Assembly: GCF_019061185.1 (NCBI RefSeq)
Contig: NZ_JAHQZU010000002.1
Location: 62,001-126,000 of the forward strand
From: Paracoccus sp. Z118
Lineage (GTDB): Bacteria > Pseudomonadota > Alphaproteobacteria > Rhodobacterales > Rhodobacteraceae
Direction: 5' to 3'
Length of the DNA stretch: 64,000 nt
The position numbers and the translations under genes were made by a program. The notes below the pieces were generated by a model. It was not told the DNA's origin and ran no database searches. It was given only the letters and a program-made list of their open reading frames with translations. Numbering within the stretch: position 1 is the first letter of the stretch; every line of letters starts with the position of its first letter. Positions 1 through 9,860 of this stretch are shown here, in pieces.

Positions 1-549
1 CCGACCTATATCGACTGCCGCAAGCTGATCTCCTACCCGCGCATCCGCGCGACGCTGATGGATTTCCTGGCGGCGACGGTGATGCGCAATGCGGGGTTCG
101 AGGCGTTCGACAATGTCGCCGGCGGCGAGACGGCAGGCATCCCTTTCGCCGCGCTGATGGCCGAGCGGATGGGCTTGCCGATGACCTATGTGCGCAAGAA
201 GCCGAAGGGCTACGGCCGCAACGCCCGGATCGAGGGCGAGATGACCGAGGGTCAGCGCGTCCTGCTGGTCGAGGATCTGACCACCGACGGCGGCAGCAAG
301 CTGAGCTTCGTGGACGCGATCCGCGAGACCGGCGCGACCTGCGCCCATACGGCGGTGATCTTCTATTACGGCATCTTCCCCGGCACCACGCAGCGCCTGG
401 CCGAGCATGGCGTCAGCCTGCATCACCTCTGCACCTGGTGGGACGTGCTGGCCGAGGCGCGGGCGCAGGGCAGTTTCGATCCCGGCACGCTGGCCGAGGT
501 GGAAAGCTTCCTCACCGATCCGCGCGGTTGGCAGGCGGCGCATCCCTGA
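1..549 (+). CDS. pyrE: orotate phosphoribosyltransferase, 5' end cut off by window
   Basis: Transfers phosphoribose from PRPP to orotate to make OMP in pyrimidine synthesis (cytosol). The frame is open from base 1, so the true start lies to the left; 182 residues are visible. The PRPP-binding signature [14 protein letters not shown] is encoded at about 259-300 and the catalytic lysine-rich loop RKKPKGYGR precedes it, both as expected for PyrE. The protein ends just after the usual C-terminal helix, so only the N-terminal part is missing. It lies about 100 bases upstream of dnaB on the same strand. Identification is firm. Confidence 0.95.
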   Translation, partial: PTYIDCRKLISYPRIRATLMDFLAATVMRNAGFEAFDNVAGGETAGIPFAALMAERMGLPMTYVRKKPKGYGRNARIEGEMTEGQRVLLVEDLTTDGGSKLSFVDAIRETGATCAHTAVIFYYGIFPGTTQRLAEHGVSLHHLCTWWDVLAEARAQGSFDPGTLAEVESFLTDPRGWQAAHP

Positions 550-574
550 TCGGCGACGAGCGGCCGCGGCCGGG

Positions 575-583
575 TTATCCACA
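575..583 (+). promoter_or_regulatory. consensus DnaA box upstream of dnaB
   Basis: TTATCCACA matches the strongest E. coli DnaA box exactly. It is 71 bases before the dnaB start, in the pyrE-dnaB gap. A single box with no AT-rich stretch or further boxes is not an origin; DnaA control of dnaB is an inference. Confidence 0.5.
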
Positions 584-653
584 GGATATCCCGATGGACC
601 CACCGCCGAGGTCGTGAGATAGTCGCCGCCGGACCAGAATCGGAACCCCTGCC

Positions 654-2144
654 ATGAACGAGCTTCGCGCGCTCGCCCCCCACGCCGCTGCGGGGGCCGA
701 TGCCGACACGCCCTCCGTCCCCTTCTCGATCGAAGCCGAGCAGCAATTGCTGGGCGCGCTGCTGACCAACAACGACGTGTTCGATTCGGTCACGCGGATC
801 ATCAAGCCCGACCATTTCTTCGATCCGGTCCATCGCCGCATCTACGAGCTCTGCGCCGAGCGCATCACCCGCAACGCGCTCGCCAGCCCGGTGACGATCA
901 AGGCGTTCATGGAACAGGACGCGGGCCTCAAGGATCTGGGCGGCCCCGCCTATCTGGCGCGGCTGGCCGGGGCGGCGGTCTCGTCCTATGCGGCCCGCGA
1001 CTATGCAAGGATGATCCGCGAATTCGCCCTGCGGCGCGAGCTCATCACGCTGGGCAACGACATCTCCGGCCGCGCCGCGACCGTCGCCATCGACGACGAC
1101 GCCGAGGAACAGATCAAGGCGGCGGAGCAGACGCTCTACAAGCTGGGCGAGCAGGGCGTGGCCGAGCGCGGCTTCCAGTCCTTCCTGCAGGCAGTGACCG
1201 GGGCGCTGAACGTCGCCAACGCCGCCTATCAGCGCGACGGGAAGCTGTCCGGCATCTCCAGCGGCCTCACGCGGCTGGACGAGAAGATGGGCGGGCTGAA
1301 CAAGTCCGACCTCATCATCCTCGCCGGGCGCCCGTCGATGGGCAAGACCTCGCTGGCGACCAACATCGCCTTCAACATCGCCAAGGCACACAGGATGGGC
1401 GAATTGCCCGACGGCACCCACGGCACCGTCAATGGCGGCATCGTCGGCTTCTTCTCGCTGGAGATGTCGGCCGAGCAGCTGGCCGCCCGGATCCTGTCCG
1501 AAGCCTCGGAAGTTCCCAGCGAACTGATCCGCCGCGGCGACATGAGCGAGGAGGAGTTCCGCCGCTTCGTCACCGCCGCGCAGGATCTGCAGAACTGCCC
1601 GCTTTACATCGACGACACGCCCGCGCTGCCGATCAACCAGCTTGCCGCCCGCGCCCGCAAGCTCAAGCGCACGCGGGGGCTGGACCTGCTGATCGTGGAC
1701 TACCTGCAGCTTCTGCGCGCCGCCTCGGCCAAGGACAGCCGCGTGAACGAGGTCAGCGAGATCACGCAGGGCCTGAAGGCCATCGCCAAGGAGCTCAACA
1801 TCCCGGTCATCGCCCTCTCGCAGCTTTCCCGTCAGGTCGAGAACCGCGAGGACAAGCGCCCGCAGCTGTCCGACCTGCGCGAATCCGGCTCGATCGAGCA
1901 GGACGCCGACATCGTGATGTTCGTGTTCCGCGAGGAATACTACAAGGAACGCGAAAAGCCGGCCGACCACGAGCTGGACAAGATGGCGACGTGGCAGCAG
2001 GTGATGGAACAGGTCCACGGCAAGGCCGAGGTCATCATCGGCAAGCAGCGCCACGGCCCCATCGGCACGGTCGAGCTCAGCTTCGAGGGGCGCTTCACCC
2101 GGTTCGGCAACCTCGAAACGCATCACACGCAGCAATGGGGCTGA
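654..2144 (+). CDS. dnaB: replicative DNA helicase DnaB
   Basis: Hexameric 5'-3' helicase that unwinds DNA at the replication fork. The 496-residue product has the N-terminal primase-interacting domain (SIEAEQQLLGALL at about residue 25), a linker, and the RecA-like ATPase with Walker A GRPSMGKTS near residue 225 and the DnaB motif LLIVDYLQLL further on. The C-terminal KQRHGPIGTV motif is intact and no intein is present. The length is normal for the family. The stop overlaps the start of the next gene by 10 bases, implying translational coupling. Confidence 0.97.
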   Translation: MNELRALAPHAAAGADADTPSVPFSIEAEQQLLGALLTNNDVFDSVTRIIKPDHFFDPVHRRIYELCAERITRNALASPVTIKAFMEQDAGLKDLGGPAYLARLAGAAVSSYAARDYARMIREFALRRELITLGNDISGRAATVAIDDDAEEQIKAAEQTLYKLGEQGVAERGFQSFLQAVTGALNVANAAYQRDGKLSGISSGLTRLDEKMGGLNKSDLIILAGRPSMGKTSLATNIAFNIAKAHRMGELPDGTHGTVNGGIVGFFSLEMSAEQLAARILSEASEVPSELIRRGDMSEEEFRRFVTAAQDLQNCPLYIDDTPALPINQLAARARKLKRTRGLDLLIVDYLQLLRAASAKDSRVNEVSEITQGLKAIAKELNIPVIALSQLSRQVENREDKRPQLSDLRESGSIEQDADIVMFVFREEYYKEREKPADHELDKMATWQQVMEQVHGKAEVIIGKQRHGPIGTVELSFEGRFTRFGNLETHHTQQWG

Positions 2145-2491
2145 ATCTTCCGGTTCCCGCCGTCACCATCGGGCTGCTGATCTGTTCCAACCTGTTCATG
2201 ACGCTGGCCTGGTATGGGCATCTGCGCTTCAAGGCAGCGCCGCTGGCGCTGGTGATCGCCGTCAGCTGGCTGATCGCCCTGCCGGAATACGCACTGCAAG
2301 TGCCCGCGAACCGCACCGGCCACGGGTATTTCACCGCCGCCCAGCTGAAGACGATCCAGGAGGTCATCAGCCTGACCGTGTTCGCCGGTTTTTCCTGGCT
2401 CTATCTCGGCGAGCGGCTCGGCTGGCAGCACGCGGTCGGGTTCGGGCTGATCTGCATGGGGGCCTGGTTTGTCTTCCACGACTGGAGCTAG
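2135..2491 (+). CDS. DUF486 / DMT-superfamily small membrane protein
   Basis: A 118-residue membrane protein with four predicted hydrophobic helices, matching the DUF486 family (half-size drug/metabolite transporter fold). Landmarks are an N-terminal NLFMTLAWYGHL segment, the central WLIALPEYALQVPANR motif and a C-terminal GFGLICMGAWFVF helix. The ATG at 2135 is chosen because it begins the first helix and overlaps the end of dnaB; the open frame upstream is inside dnaB. The transported substrate is unknown. It probably acts as a homo-oligomer in the inner membrane, by analogy with other short DMT proteins. Confidence 0.85.
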   Translation: MGLNLPVPAVTIGLLICSNLFMTLAWYGHLRFKAAPLALVIAVSWLIALPEYALQVPANRTGHGYFTAAQLKTIQEVISLTVFAGFSWLYLGERLGWQHAVGFGLICMGAWFVFHDWS

Positions 2492-3677
2492 GTTCGCACC
2501 GCCCGCGGGCCGGACGCCGCCGCATATCGGCACGCTGATCCTGCTGGCCGGAGTCGGCGCGCTGTCGATGAACATCTTCCTGCCGTCGCTGCCGGGCATG
2601 GCCCGCGATTTCGGCGTGGAATACGGCGTGATGCAGCTGTCGGTATCGGCCTACCTTGCCGCCTCGGCGGTGGTGCAACTCGTCGCCGGCCCGCTCAGCG
2701 ACCGCTGGGGGCGGCGGCGGGTGTCGCTGTGGGCGCTGGCGATCTTTCTGCTGGCGACGGTCGGGACGGTGATGGCCCCCACGGCGGGCTGGTTCCTCGC
2801 CTTTCGCATGGCGCAGGCGACGGTGATGACCGGGATGGTGCTGTCGCGGGCGGTGGTCCGCGACCTCGTGGCCGGCGACGAGGCGGCGAGCAGGATCGGC
2901 TATGTCACCATGGGCATGTCGGTGGTGCCGATGTTCGCCCCGATTCTCGGCGGGCTGATCGACGAGGCGCTCGGCTGGCGGGCCGTCTTCGTGCTGCTGG
3001 GTATCGCCGGGGCCGGCATGATCGCGCTGGCCTGGTTCGACATGGGCGAGACCGCGCCCGGCGGCGGCGTGAGCCTGCGCCGCCAGGTGGCAAGCTATCC
3101 CGTCCTCGCGCGATCCGGCCGGTTCTGGGCCTATGCCATGGCGGCGACGCTCACCTCGGGCACGTTCTTCGCCTATATCGGCGGCGCGCCCTTCGTGGGC
3201 GAGCAGGTGTTCCACCTGCGCCCGGCCGAGGTCGGCTACTGGTTCGCCGCGCCCTCGATCGGCTACATGCTGGGGAATTTCATCTCGGCCCGCTGGACGG
3301 TGCGCCTCGGCATGGACCGGCTGATCCTGAGCGGCACGGTGCTGGCGGTGATCGCACTCGGCGGGGCGCTGCTGGTGGACCTCGCCGGGCTGATCCACCC
3401 GCTGACCTTCTTCGGCGCGATCTCGGTGATGGGGCTCAGCAACGGGTTGGTGATGCCCAACGCGAATGCCGGGCTGATGGGCGTGGTCCCCGAACTCGCC
3501 GGCACGGCGAGCGGTCTGGGCGGCGCGATGGCCGTGACCGGCGGCGCCGCGCTCGCCGCACTCGCCGGTATCTGGCTTGTGCCCGGCGTGGGCGCGACGC
3601 CGCTGCTGGTCATCATGTTCGCCTCGGCGGTCGGATCGCTGGTCGCCGCCCTCGCCGTCAGGCGCACACGGCGCTGA
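2469..3677 (+). CDS. Bcr/CflA-type MFS multidrug exporter
   Basis: A 402-residue major facilitator protein of the inner membrane, probably a proton-driven drug exporter. The opening LPSLPGMARDF followed by SAYLAASAVVQL and the A-loop motif GPLSDRWGRRRV are characteristic of the Bcr/CflA group. About 12 hydrophobic segments are present. The only start codon before the conserved N-terminus is TTG at 2469, which overlaps the previous gene by 23 bases; an ATG start would remove the first helix. Substrate cannot be told from sequence. Confidence 0.88.
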   Translation: MSSTTGARFAPPAGRTPPHIGTLILLAGVGALSMNIFLPSLPGMARDFGVEYGVMQLSVSAYLAASAVVQLVAGPLSDRWGRRRVSLWALAIFLLATVGTVMAPTAGWFLAFRMAQATVMTGMVLSRAVVRDLVAGDEAASRIGYVTMGMSVVPMFAPILGGLIDEALGWRAVFVLLGIAGAGMIALAWFDMGETAPGGGVSLRRQVASYPVLARSGRFWAYAMAATLTSGTFFAYIGGAPFVGEQVFHLRPAEVGYWFAAPSIGYMLGNFISARWTVRLGMDRLILSGTVLAVIALGGALLVDLAGLIHPLTFFGAISVMGLSNGLVMPNANAGLMGVVPELAGTASGLGGAMAVTGGAALAALAGIWLVPGVGATPLLVIMFASAVGSLVAALAVRRTRR

Positions 3678-3788
3678 TCGGCAATGATCCGCCGATGCGG
3701 AGGCGCGGCACCACGCCTGCGATGACGCGGAACATCGGGTTGAACTACCGTGCCCGCCAAGCAGAACGATAAACCGAACGAGGCAGTG

Positions 3789-4271
3789 ATGATTCCCGCC
3801 CTTCCGCGCCTGTCCGCGCTGGCCCTGCTGTCCGCGCTCGCTGCCTGCGGCGGCAATTCCGCCGACAAGATGTATCTGACGCAGCCCCGCGCCAGCCAGG
3901 CCGCGCTGCACCCCAACGAGACGCCGGAGCTGCGCCGGTTGATCCAGAAATACGCCGCCGTCCACGGCGTTCCCGAGGATCTCGTCCACCGCGTCGTGAT
4001 CCGCGAAAGCCGCCACCGCCCCGGCGCCCGCAACGGCCCGTATTACGGGCTGATGCAGATCCTGCCCGCGACCGCCCGCGGCATGGGCTATCGCGGCCCG
4101 GCCGAGGGGCTGCTGGATGCCGAGACGAACCTGAACTACGGCGTCAAGTATCTGCGCGGCGCCTATATGGTGGCGGGCGGCAGCCATGACGACGCGGTGA
4201 AGTGGTATTCGCGCGGCTACTACTACGAGGCCAAGCGCAAGGGCATGCTGGAGGCCACCGGCCTGCGCTGA
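3789..4271 (+). CDS. lytic transglycosylase SLT-domain lipoprotein
   Basis: A small (160 residues) murein lytic transglycosylase that cleaves peptidoglycan glycan strands in the periplasm. A lipoprotein signal with lipobox LAAC lies at residues 14-20. The Slt catalytic domain shows the glutamate in VIRESRHRPGARN and the motifs YGLMQILPATARGMGY and NLNYGVKYLRG. I chose ATG 3789, preceded by AACGAGG, over the GTG at 3750 because the signal peptide begins there. The compact size suggests a remodelling role rather than bulk lysis. Confidence 0.9.
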   Translation: MIPALPRLSALALLSALAACGGNSADKMYLTQPRASQAALHPNETPELRRLIQKYAAVHGVPEDLVHRVVIRESRHRPGARNGPYYGLMQILPATARGMGYRGPAEGLLDAETNLNYGVKYLRGAYMVAGGSHDDAVKWYSRGYYYEAKRKGMLEATGLR

Positions 4272-4289
4272 CCGGCCGAATCCCTGACC

Positions 4290-4733
4290 TCAGCGGCTGT
4301 AACGGATGAACGGCGTCCGGGTCGCCACCCGGTCATACAGCATCCGGCCGGCGTAGTTGAATTCCTGCGTCAGCCAATAGACCGACGGAACCCCCGCCGC
4401 ATCGGCAGCCTCATAGACCGCGCCGATCAGCGCCCGTCCGACCCCGCGCCCGCGCGTCCGCGAATCGGTGAACAGGTCCTGCAGATAGCACACGCCTTCG
4501 GGCCGCCAGAGGCTCGGATGGAAGACGTAATGCACCAGCCCGACAAGCTGCCCGTCATCCTCGGCCACCAGCCCCCGGAACTCGCCCGCATCGCCCGACA
4601 TCAGCCGGTCGAAGGCGGTATCGAAGAACGACTGCGGCAGATCCGGCCGCTCATAATATTGATGATAGCCGTCATAAAGCTGCTGCCAGCCTTCGCGGTC
4701 CCCCGCCTCCACCGGCCGGATCATCACGCTCAT
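4290..4733 (-). CDS. GNAT-family N-acetyltransferase
   Basis: A 147-residue single-domain GNAT enzyme that would transfer acetyl from acetyl-CoA to an unknown amine. Motif A with the pyrophosphate-binding loop is RTRGRGVGRALIGAVY, preceded by the beta-strand VCYLQDLFTD. The C-terminus (FNYAGRMLYDRVA) is the usual alpha4/beta7 region. ATG 4733 follows AAAGGAG at good spacing, so the TTG at 4751 is unlikely. It lies downstream of the MoxR gene on the same strand, separated by an intergenic repeat. Confidence 0.87.
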   Translation of the reverse strand: MSVMIRPVEAGDREGWQQLYDGYHQYYERPDLPQSFFDTAFDRLMSGDAGEFRGLVAEDDGQLVGLVHYVFHPSLWRPEGVCYLQDLFTDSRTRGRGVGRALIGAVYEAADAAGVPSVYWLTQEFNYAGRMLYDRVATRTPFIRYSR

Positions 4734-4749
4734 GCCATTCTCCTTTGCC

Positions 4750-4797
4750 AAAATATCCCGGGGGAGTCGCGCGAAGCGCGGCGGGGGCAGCGCCCCC
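4750..4797 (-). repeat. intergenic ATATTT repeat, copy 1
   Basis: Read on the minus strand it holds the perfect hairpin GGGGGC-GCT-GCCCCC (4783-4797), a second CGCG-rich dyad, then CCCCCGGGATATTTT. It fills the gap between the MoxR stop and the GNAT ribosome-binding site. Same family as the copies at 7401, 22562, 22636, 31804, 32838, 50291, 50464, 55121 and 55173. Confidence 0.8.
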
Positions 4798-4800
4798 TTC

Positions 4801-5643
<843 letters not shown>

Positions 5644-5803
5644 GCACGCCTCCTTCGTTGGCACCGCGCAACCTAGGCCCGCTGCGGCGGCGCCGCAAGT
5701 TTGTGACCGGCCAAAAGCGCGCGGGGGCCTTCCCATCCGCGGCCATCTCCTTTATTGCACGGCCAACTGGACGGGGCTCTGCCCTGCCAAGGCTGGAGGA
5801 GCC

Positions 5804-6226
5804 ATGAAGCGCCAGACTTTCCTGCCCGAAGATTACCGTCCCGCCGAGGACGAGCCCTTCATGAACGACCGCCAGCTGGAATATTTCCGCCGCAAGCTCG
5901 TCGCCTGGAAGCAGGAACTTCTGGACCAGTCGGCCGAGACGCTGGAGGTGCTTCAGGGCAGCGCCCGCAACGTCCCCGACATCGCCGACCGCGCGTCCGA
6001 AGAAACCGACCGCTCGATCGAGCTGCGCACCCGCGACCGCCAGCGCAAGCTCGTCAGCAAGATCGATTCCGCGCTGCGCCGGATCGAGACGGGCGAATAC
6101 GGCTATTGCGAGATGACCGGCGAGCCGATCAGCCTCAAGCGTCTGGACGCCCGTCCCATCGCGACCATGACGCTGGAAGCCCAGGAACGGCACGAGCGCC
6201 GCGAGCGCGTCCACCGCGACGAATAA
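5804..6226 (+). CDS. dksA: DksA/TraR-family RNA polymerase-binding factor, zinc ligands incomplete
   Basis: A 140-residue DksA-like protein that binds the RNA polymerase secondary channel and, with ppGpp, mediates the stringent response. It has the coiled-coil region (NDRQLEYFRRKL to SALRRIETGEYG) and the globular region YGYCEMTGEPISLKRLDARP. Only one cysteine of the canonical four-Cys zinc site is left, so this is the zinc-independent form. ATG 5804 follows GGAGGA. The frame also runs upstream, but the start shown fits the family. The flavin monooxygenase follows closely. Confidence 0.88.
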   Translation: MKRQTFLPEDYRPAEDEPFMNDRQLEYFRRKLVAWKQELLDQSAETLEVLQGSARNVPDIADRASEETDRSIELRTRDRQRKLVSKIDSALRRIETGEYGYCEMTGEPISLKRLDARPIATMTLEAQERHERRERVHRDE

Positions 6227-6260
6227 GGCCGCAGCCATCGGCACCCTGCGGACCGGCGCA

Positions 6261-7379
6261 CTGGCAGGCCGCCCCGTCACCATCATCGGAGCGGGCATCG
6301 GCGGGCTGACCGCCGCGCTGGCGCTGGCCCGCCGGGGGGCGCAGGTCACGGTGCTGGAACGCGCCGGAGCCTTCCGCGAGGTCGGCGCAGGCATCCAGGT
6401 CAGCCCCAACGCAGGCCGCGTGCTGGATGCTCTGGACGTAGGCGCCGCCTTCGCCGCCATCTCCGCCCCCTCCCACGGGGTCGAACTGCGCGACGGCTCC
6501 GGCGGCGCGCTGGTGGCGCGGCTCGACTACACCCGCCACCGCCCGGACGCCCGGTTCCGCGCCGTTCACCGCGCCCGCCTGCTGGACGTTCTGGAAGCCG
6601 CCGCCCGCAAGGCCGGGGCGACGATCCGGCTTGGCGAACACGTCACCGACCTGCCCGATGCGCCGCTGCTGATCGGCGCTGACGGCCTGCATTCGCGCGT
6701 CCGCACCGCCCTGAACGGGCCCGAGCGGCCCTTCTTCACCCGGCAGGTCGCCTGGCGGGCGCTGATCCCGCTCGAGGATGGCGGAGCCCCCCTGTCGCAG
6801 CTTTTCATGGGACCGGGGCGGCATCTGGTCAGCTACCCGCTGGCCGGCCGCCTGCGCAACATCGTCGCGGTCGAGGAGCGGGAGGCGTGGGCCGCCGAGG
6901 ACTGGTCGCAGCCCGACGATCCCGCCAATCTCCACGCCGCCTTCGCGGGGTTCGGCGGTCCGGTGCCCGGCTGGCTGGAACAGGTCGAGACATGCGGCAT
7001 CTGGGGCCTCTTCCGACACGAGGTCGCCGGCCGCTGGCACGACGGCACCCGCGCGATCCTCGGCGACGCCGCGCATCCGACGCTGCCGTTCCTCGCGCAG
7101 GGCGCCTGCATGGCGATCGAGGATGCCTGGGTGCTGGCCGCCTGCCTCGATGCGGAACCGGAGCAGGAAACCGCGCTCGCCCGTTATCAGGCGCTGCGCC
7201 GCCCGCGCGCGGTGCGGGTCGTGGACGCGGCCACGGCGAACGCCCGGAACTACCACCTGGACGGCCTGCCGAAACACGCCGCCCACGCGGCGCTGCGGCT
7301 CGCGTCGGCCGCCGCGCCGGGCGTGCTGTTCCACCGCGTCGCCTGGGTCTTCGATCACGACCCCACCCGGCTCAGCTGA
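6261..7379 (+). CDS. FAD-dependent aromatic-ring-type monooxygenase, start codon unclear
   Basis: A class A flavin monooxygenase resembling salicylate hydroxylase. The dinucleotide fold VTIIGAGIGGLTAALALARR opens the protein, and the second FAD motif is GDAAHPTLPFLAQGACMAIED. The glycine fold starts at base 6276, but no ATG, GTG or TTG is in frame between the stop at 6168-6170 and GTG 6351, which lies inside the fold. CTG 6261, CTG 6246 or ATC 6237 (with AAGG 8 bases upstream) could serve; I show CTG 6261. It may be coupled to dksA, which ends at 6226. Substrate unknown. Confidence 0.8.
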   Translation: MAGRPVTIIGAGIGGLTAALALARRGAQVTVLERAGAFREVGAGIQVSPNAGRVLDALDVGAAFAAISAPSHGVELRDGSGGALVARLDYTRHRPDARFRAVHRARLLDVLEAAARKAGATIRLGEHVTDLPDAPLLIGADGLHSRVRTALNGPERPFFTRQVAWRALIPLEDGGAPLSQLFMGPGRHLVSYPLAGRLRNIVAVEEREAWAAEDWSQPDDPANLHAAFAGFGGPVPGWLEQVETCGIWGLFRHEVAGRWHDGTRAILGDAAHPTLPFLAQGACMAIEDAWVLAACLDAEPEQETALARYQALRRPRAVRVVDAATANARNYHLDGLPKHAAHAALRLASAAAPGVLFHRVAWVFDHDPTRLS

Positions 7380-7400
7380 GGCCAGCCGCTCGGGCGGCCC

Positions 7401-7447
7401 CAAATATCCCGGGGGAGCCGCGCCTGCGCGGCGGGGGCAGAGCCCCC
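7401..7447 (-). repeat. intergenic ATATTT repeat, copy 2
   Basis: On the minus strand: GGGGGC-TCT-GCCCCC hairpin (7433-7447), a CCGCGC/GCGCGG dyad, then CCCCCGGGATATTTG. It sits between two convergent genes (monooxygenase and glmM), where the hairpins could also end transcription. Confidence 0.8.
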
Positions 7448-7450
7448 TGC

Positions 7451-8797
7451 CTACGCCGCCGCCCGCTCGACCGCCGCGACGATCCCGTCCACGACCTCGC
7501 GCAGCACGCCCTCGTCCTCGGCCTCGGCCATGACGCGGATCAGCGGCTCGGTGCCGGACTTGCGGATCAGCACCCGGCCATTGCCCGCCAGCCGCGTTTC
7601 GGCAGCGGCGATCTCGGCCCGCACCGCGTCGGTGGACAGCGGGTCCGCGCCCGCGCCGTAGCGCACGTTCTTCAGCATCTGCGGGACCGGCGTGAACTGG
7701 CGCAGCAGATCGCTCGCGGGTTTGCCGGTATCGGCCAGCGCGGCAAGGAACTGCAACCCGGCGATCAGCCCGTCGCCGGTGGTGGCGTAGTCGGTCATCA
7801 CGATATGGCCCGACTGCTCGCCGCCGAGGTTGAACCCCTCGCCGCGCATCTTCTCGACGACATAGCGGTCGCCCACGGCGGTCCGCTCCAGCCGCAGCCC
7901 GCGGTCGGTCAGATAGCGTTCCAGCCCCAGATTGGACATCACCGTCGCCACCAGCGCCCCCCCGCGCAGGCGACCGGCGGCGGCCCAGCGGCCCGCCAGC
8001 AGCGCCATCAGCTGGTCGCCATCCGCCACCGCGCCGTTCTCGTCGATGATCATCACCCGGTCGGCATCGCCGTCGAGGCTGATGCCCAGATCCGCGCCAT
8101 GCTCGCGCACCGCCGCCGCGCAGGCCTCCGGGTGGGTCGAGCCGACGCCCGCGTTGATGTTGAAGCCGTCCGGGTCCACGCCCAGCGGGATCACGTCGGC
8201 CCCAAGCTCCCACAGCACGTCCGGCGCGGCGCGATAGGCGGCGCCGTTCGCGCAGTCGATCACGACCTTCATCCCGTCGAGCCGCTGCCCCTGCGGGAAG
8301 GTGGTCTTGGCGTATTCCACATAGCGCCCCCGCCCGTCGTCGATCCGCCGCGCGCGGCCGATCCGCGCGGGGGGCACCAGCGCCGGCTCGGCCCCGGCAA
8401 GCGCCTCGATCTCGGCCTCGGCCTCGTCGGACAGCTTGAAGCCGTCGGGGCCGAAGAACTTGATGCCGTTATCCTCGGCCGGGTTGTGGCTGGCCGAGAT
8501 CATGATGCCCAGATCGGCCCGCATCGAGCGCGTCAGGTAGCCCACCGCCGGGGTCGGCACCGGGCCGAGCAGCAGGACGTTCATGCCGGTCGAGGTCAGC
8601 CCCGCCGTCAGCGCGTTCTCCAGCATGTAGCCCGACAGCCGGGTGTCCTTGCCGATCACGACGCGGTGGCCGTTCTTGCCGGTGCGGCCGAAATACTGCC
8701 CCGCCGCCGCCCCCAGCCGCAGCGCCATGTCCGCCGTCATCGGGTAGGTGTTGGCGCGGCCGCGCACGCCGTCGGTTCCGAAAAGCTTTCTGGTCAT
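7451..8797 (-). CDS. glmM: phosphoglucosamine mutase
   Basis: Converts glucosamine-6-phosphate to glucosamine-1-phosphate for UDP-GlcNAc, feeding peptidoglycan and lipid A. The 448-residue protein starts with the signature [15 protein letters not shown], carries the phosphoserine loop [17 protein letters not shown] near residue 100, the magnesium site LDGDADRVM and the sugar-binding GGEQSGH loop; the C-terminal phosphate loop [12 protein letters not shown] is intact. Its ATG overlaps the folP stop by four bases (ATGA), so the two are translationally coupled. Confidence 0.97.
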   Translation of the reverse strand: MTRKLFGTDGVRGRANTYPMTADMALRLGAAAGQYFGRTGKNGHRVVIGKDTRLSGYMLENALTAGLTSTGMNVLLLGPVPTPAVGYLTRSMRADLGIMISASHNPAEDNGIKFFGPDGFKLSDEAEAEIEALAGAEPALVPPARIGRARRIDDGRGRYVEYAKTTFPQGQRLDGMKVVIDCANGAAYRAAPDVLWELGADVIPLGVDPDGFNINAGVGSTHPEACAAAVREHGADLGISLDGDADRVMIIDENGAVADGDQLMALLAGRWAAAGRLRGGALVATVMSNLGLERYLTDRGLRLERTAVGDRYVVEKMRGEGFNLGGEQSGHIVMTDYATTGDGLIAGLQFLAALADTGKPASDLLRQFTPVPQMLKNVRYGAGADPLSTDAVRAEIAAAETRLAGNGRVLIRKSGTEPLIRVMAEAEDEGVLREVVDGIVAAVERAAA

Positions 8798-9801
8798 GTC
8801 TCTGCCCCGTCTGTCTCGCCTGTTCCCTCGGCCGCGCGCCAGAGGCGCAATCCCTGCGCCACGCCCGCCACATCGTGAACGCGATGAATCTGGATGCCCT
8901 GTAACACCCCGGCCAGCGTCAGCGCCAGCGTGCCGGGATCGCGGGCGTCCGGCGCCTCGGTCCCGCCGATGGTGCCGATGAAGCGCTTGCGCGAGACGCC
9001 CAGCAGCACCGGGCAGCCGAGCGCGTGATAGATCGAGATGCGCCGCAGGATGGCGAGGTTGTGCTCTGTCGTCTTGCCGAAGCCGACGCCGGGATCGACG
9101 ACGATCCGCCCCTTCGGGATGCCGGCGGCGACGGCGCGGGCGATCCGCTCGGCCAGCGCGTCATAGACATCCAGCAGCACGTCGCCATAGCGGGGATCGT
9201 CCTGCATGTTCTCGGGCAGGCCCTGCGCGTGCATGACGCAGACCGCCGCGCCCGAGCGGGCGACCTCGGTCGCCATCCGCGGGTCGAAATCAAGGCCGGA
9301 GACATCGTTGACCAGCCCCGCCCCGGCCTGAACCGCCGCGCCTGCGACGGCGGCCTTGCGGGTGTCGATGCTGACGGGCGTGCCGCGCAGCCCTTCGATC
9401 ACCGAGACGACGCGGGCGGTTTCCTCGGGTCCGGGCACCTCGGCCGCGCCGGGGCGGGTGGACTCGCCGCCCACGTCCAGCATGTCCGCGCCCGCTGCCG
9501 CCAGCGCGAGCCCATGCGCGACGGCGGCCGGCGTGCTATCGTGGCGGCCGCCATCCGAGAAGCTGTCCGGCGTCACGTTGACGATCCCCATCAGCCGCGG
9601 GCGATCCATCGAGAGGCCCAGCACATCGGGGCGCGGCGCGGTCAGCGCCTCCATCACCTCGGCCGGGGCCTCCGTCACGATGCGCGGCGCCTCGCCCCGC
9701 GCGAGGCGTTCGAGCCGCGAGAAACGGGTCCAGCCACCGGCGAGTTGCCAGCGGCCGCCCTGAAGCTCGGGGATCGGGCGGTAATAGATGGTCGGGGTCA
9801 T
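8794..9801 (-). CDS. folP: dihydropteroate synthase
   Basis: Joins p-aminobenzoate to the pterin pyrophosphate in folate synthesis; the target of sulfonamides. The 335-residue product has the two family signatures [15 protein letters not shown] and [14 protein letters not shown], then [23 protein letters not shown] and [11 protein letters not shown] in the right order. About 65 residues precede the first signature, longer than typical enzymes of about 280 residues; this N-terminal part is not one I can assign. It lies between folB and glmM on the minus strand and overlaps glmM by four bases. Confidence 0.96.
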   Translation of the reverse strand: MTPTIYYRPIPELQGGRWQLAGGWTRFSRLERLARGEAPRIVTEAPAEVMEALTAPRPDVLGLSMDRPRLMGIVNVTPDSFSDGGRHDSTPAAVAHGLALAAAGADMLDVGGESTRPGAAEVPGPEETARVVSVIEGLRGTPVSIDTRKAAVAGAAVQAGAGLVNDVSGLDFDPRMATEVARSGAAVCVMHAQGLPENMQDDPRYGDVLLDVYDALAERIARAVAAGIPKGRIVVDPGVGFGKTTEHNLAILRRISIYHALGCPVLLGVSRKRFIGTIGGTEAPDARDPGTLALTLAGVLQGIQIHRVHDVAGVAQGLRLWRAAEGTGETDGAET

Positions 9802-9860
9802 AGCGGATCGCGGTTCATCATGGCGGGGAATGTCGGGCCGGGCCGGCGGCGAGGCAAGGC

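Noticed and set aside
575..653. Possible replication origin at the DnaA box
   Set aside because: Only one box, no AT-rich element, no dnaA or dnaN nearby.
423..2135. 570-codon minus-strand frame over dnaB
   Set aside because: Mirror of dnaB in another frame; low-complexity sequence with no recognisable motif.
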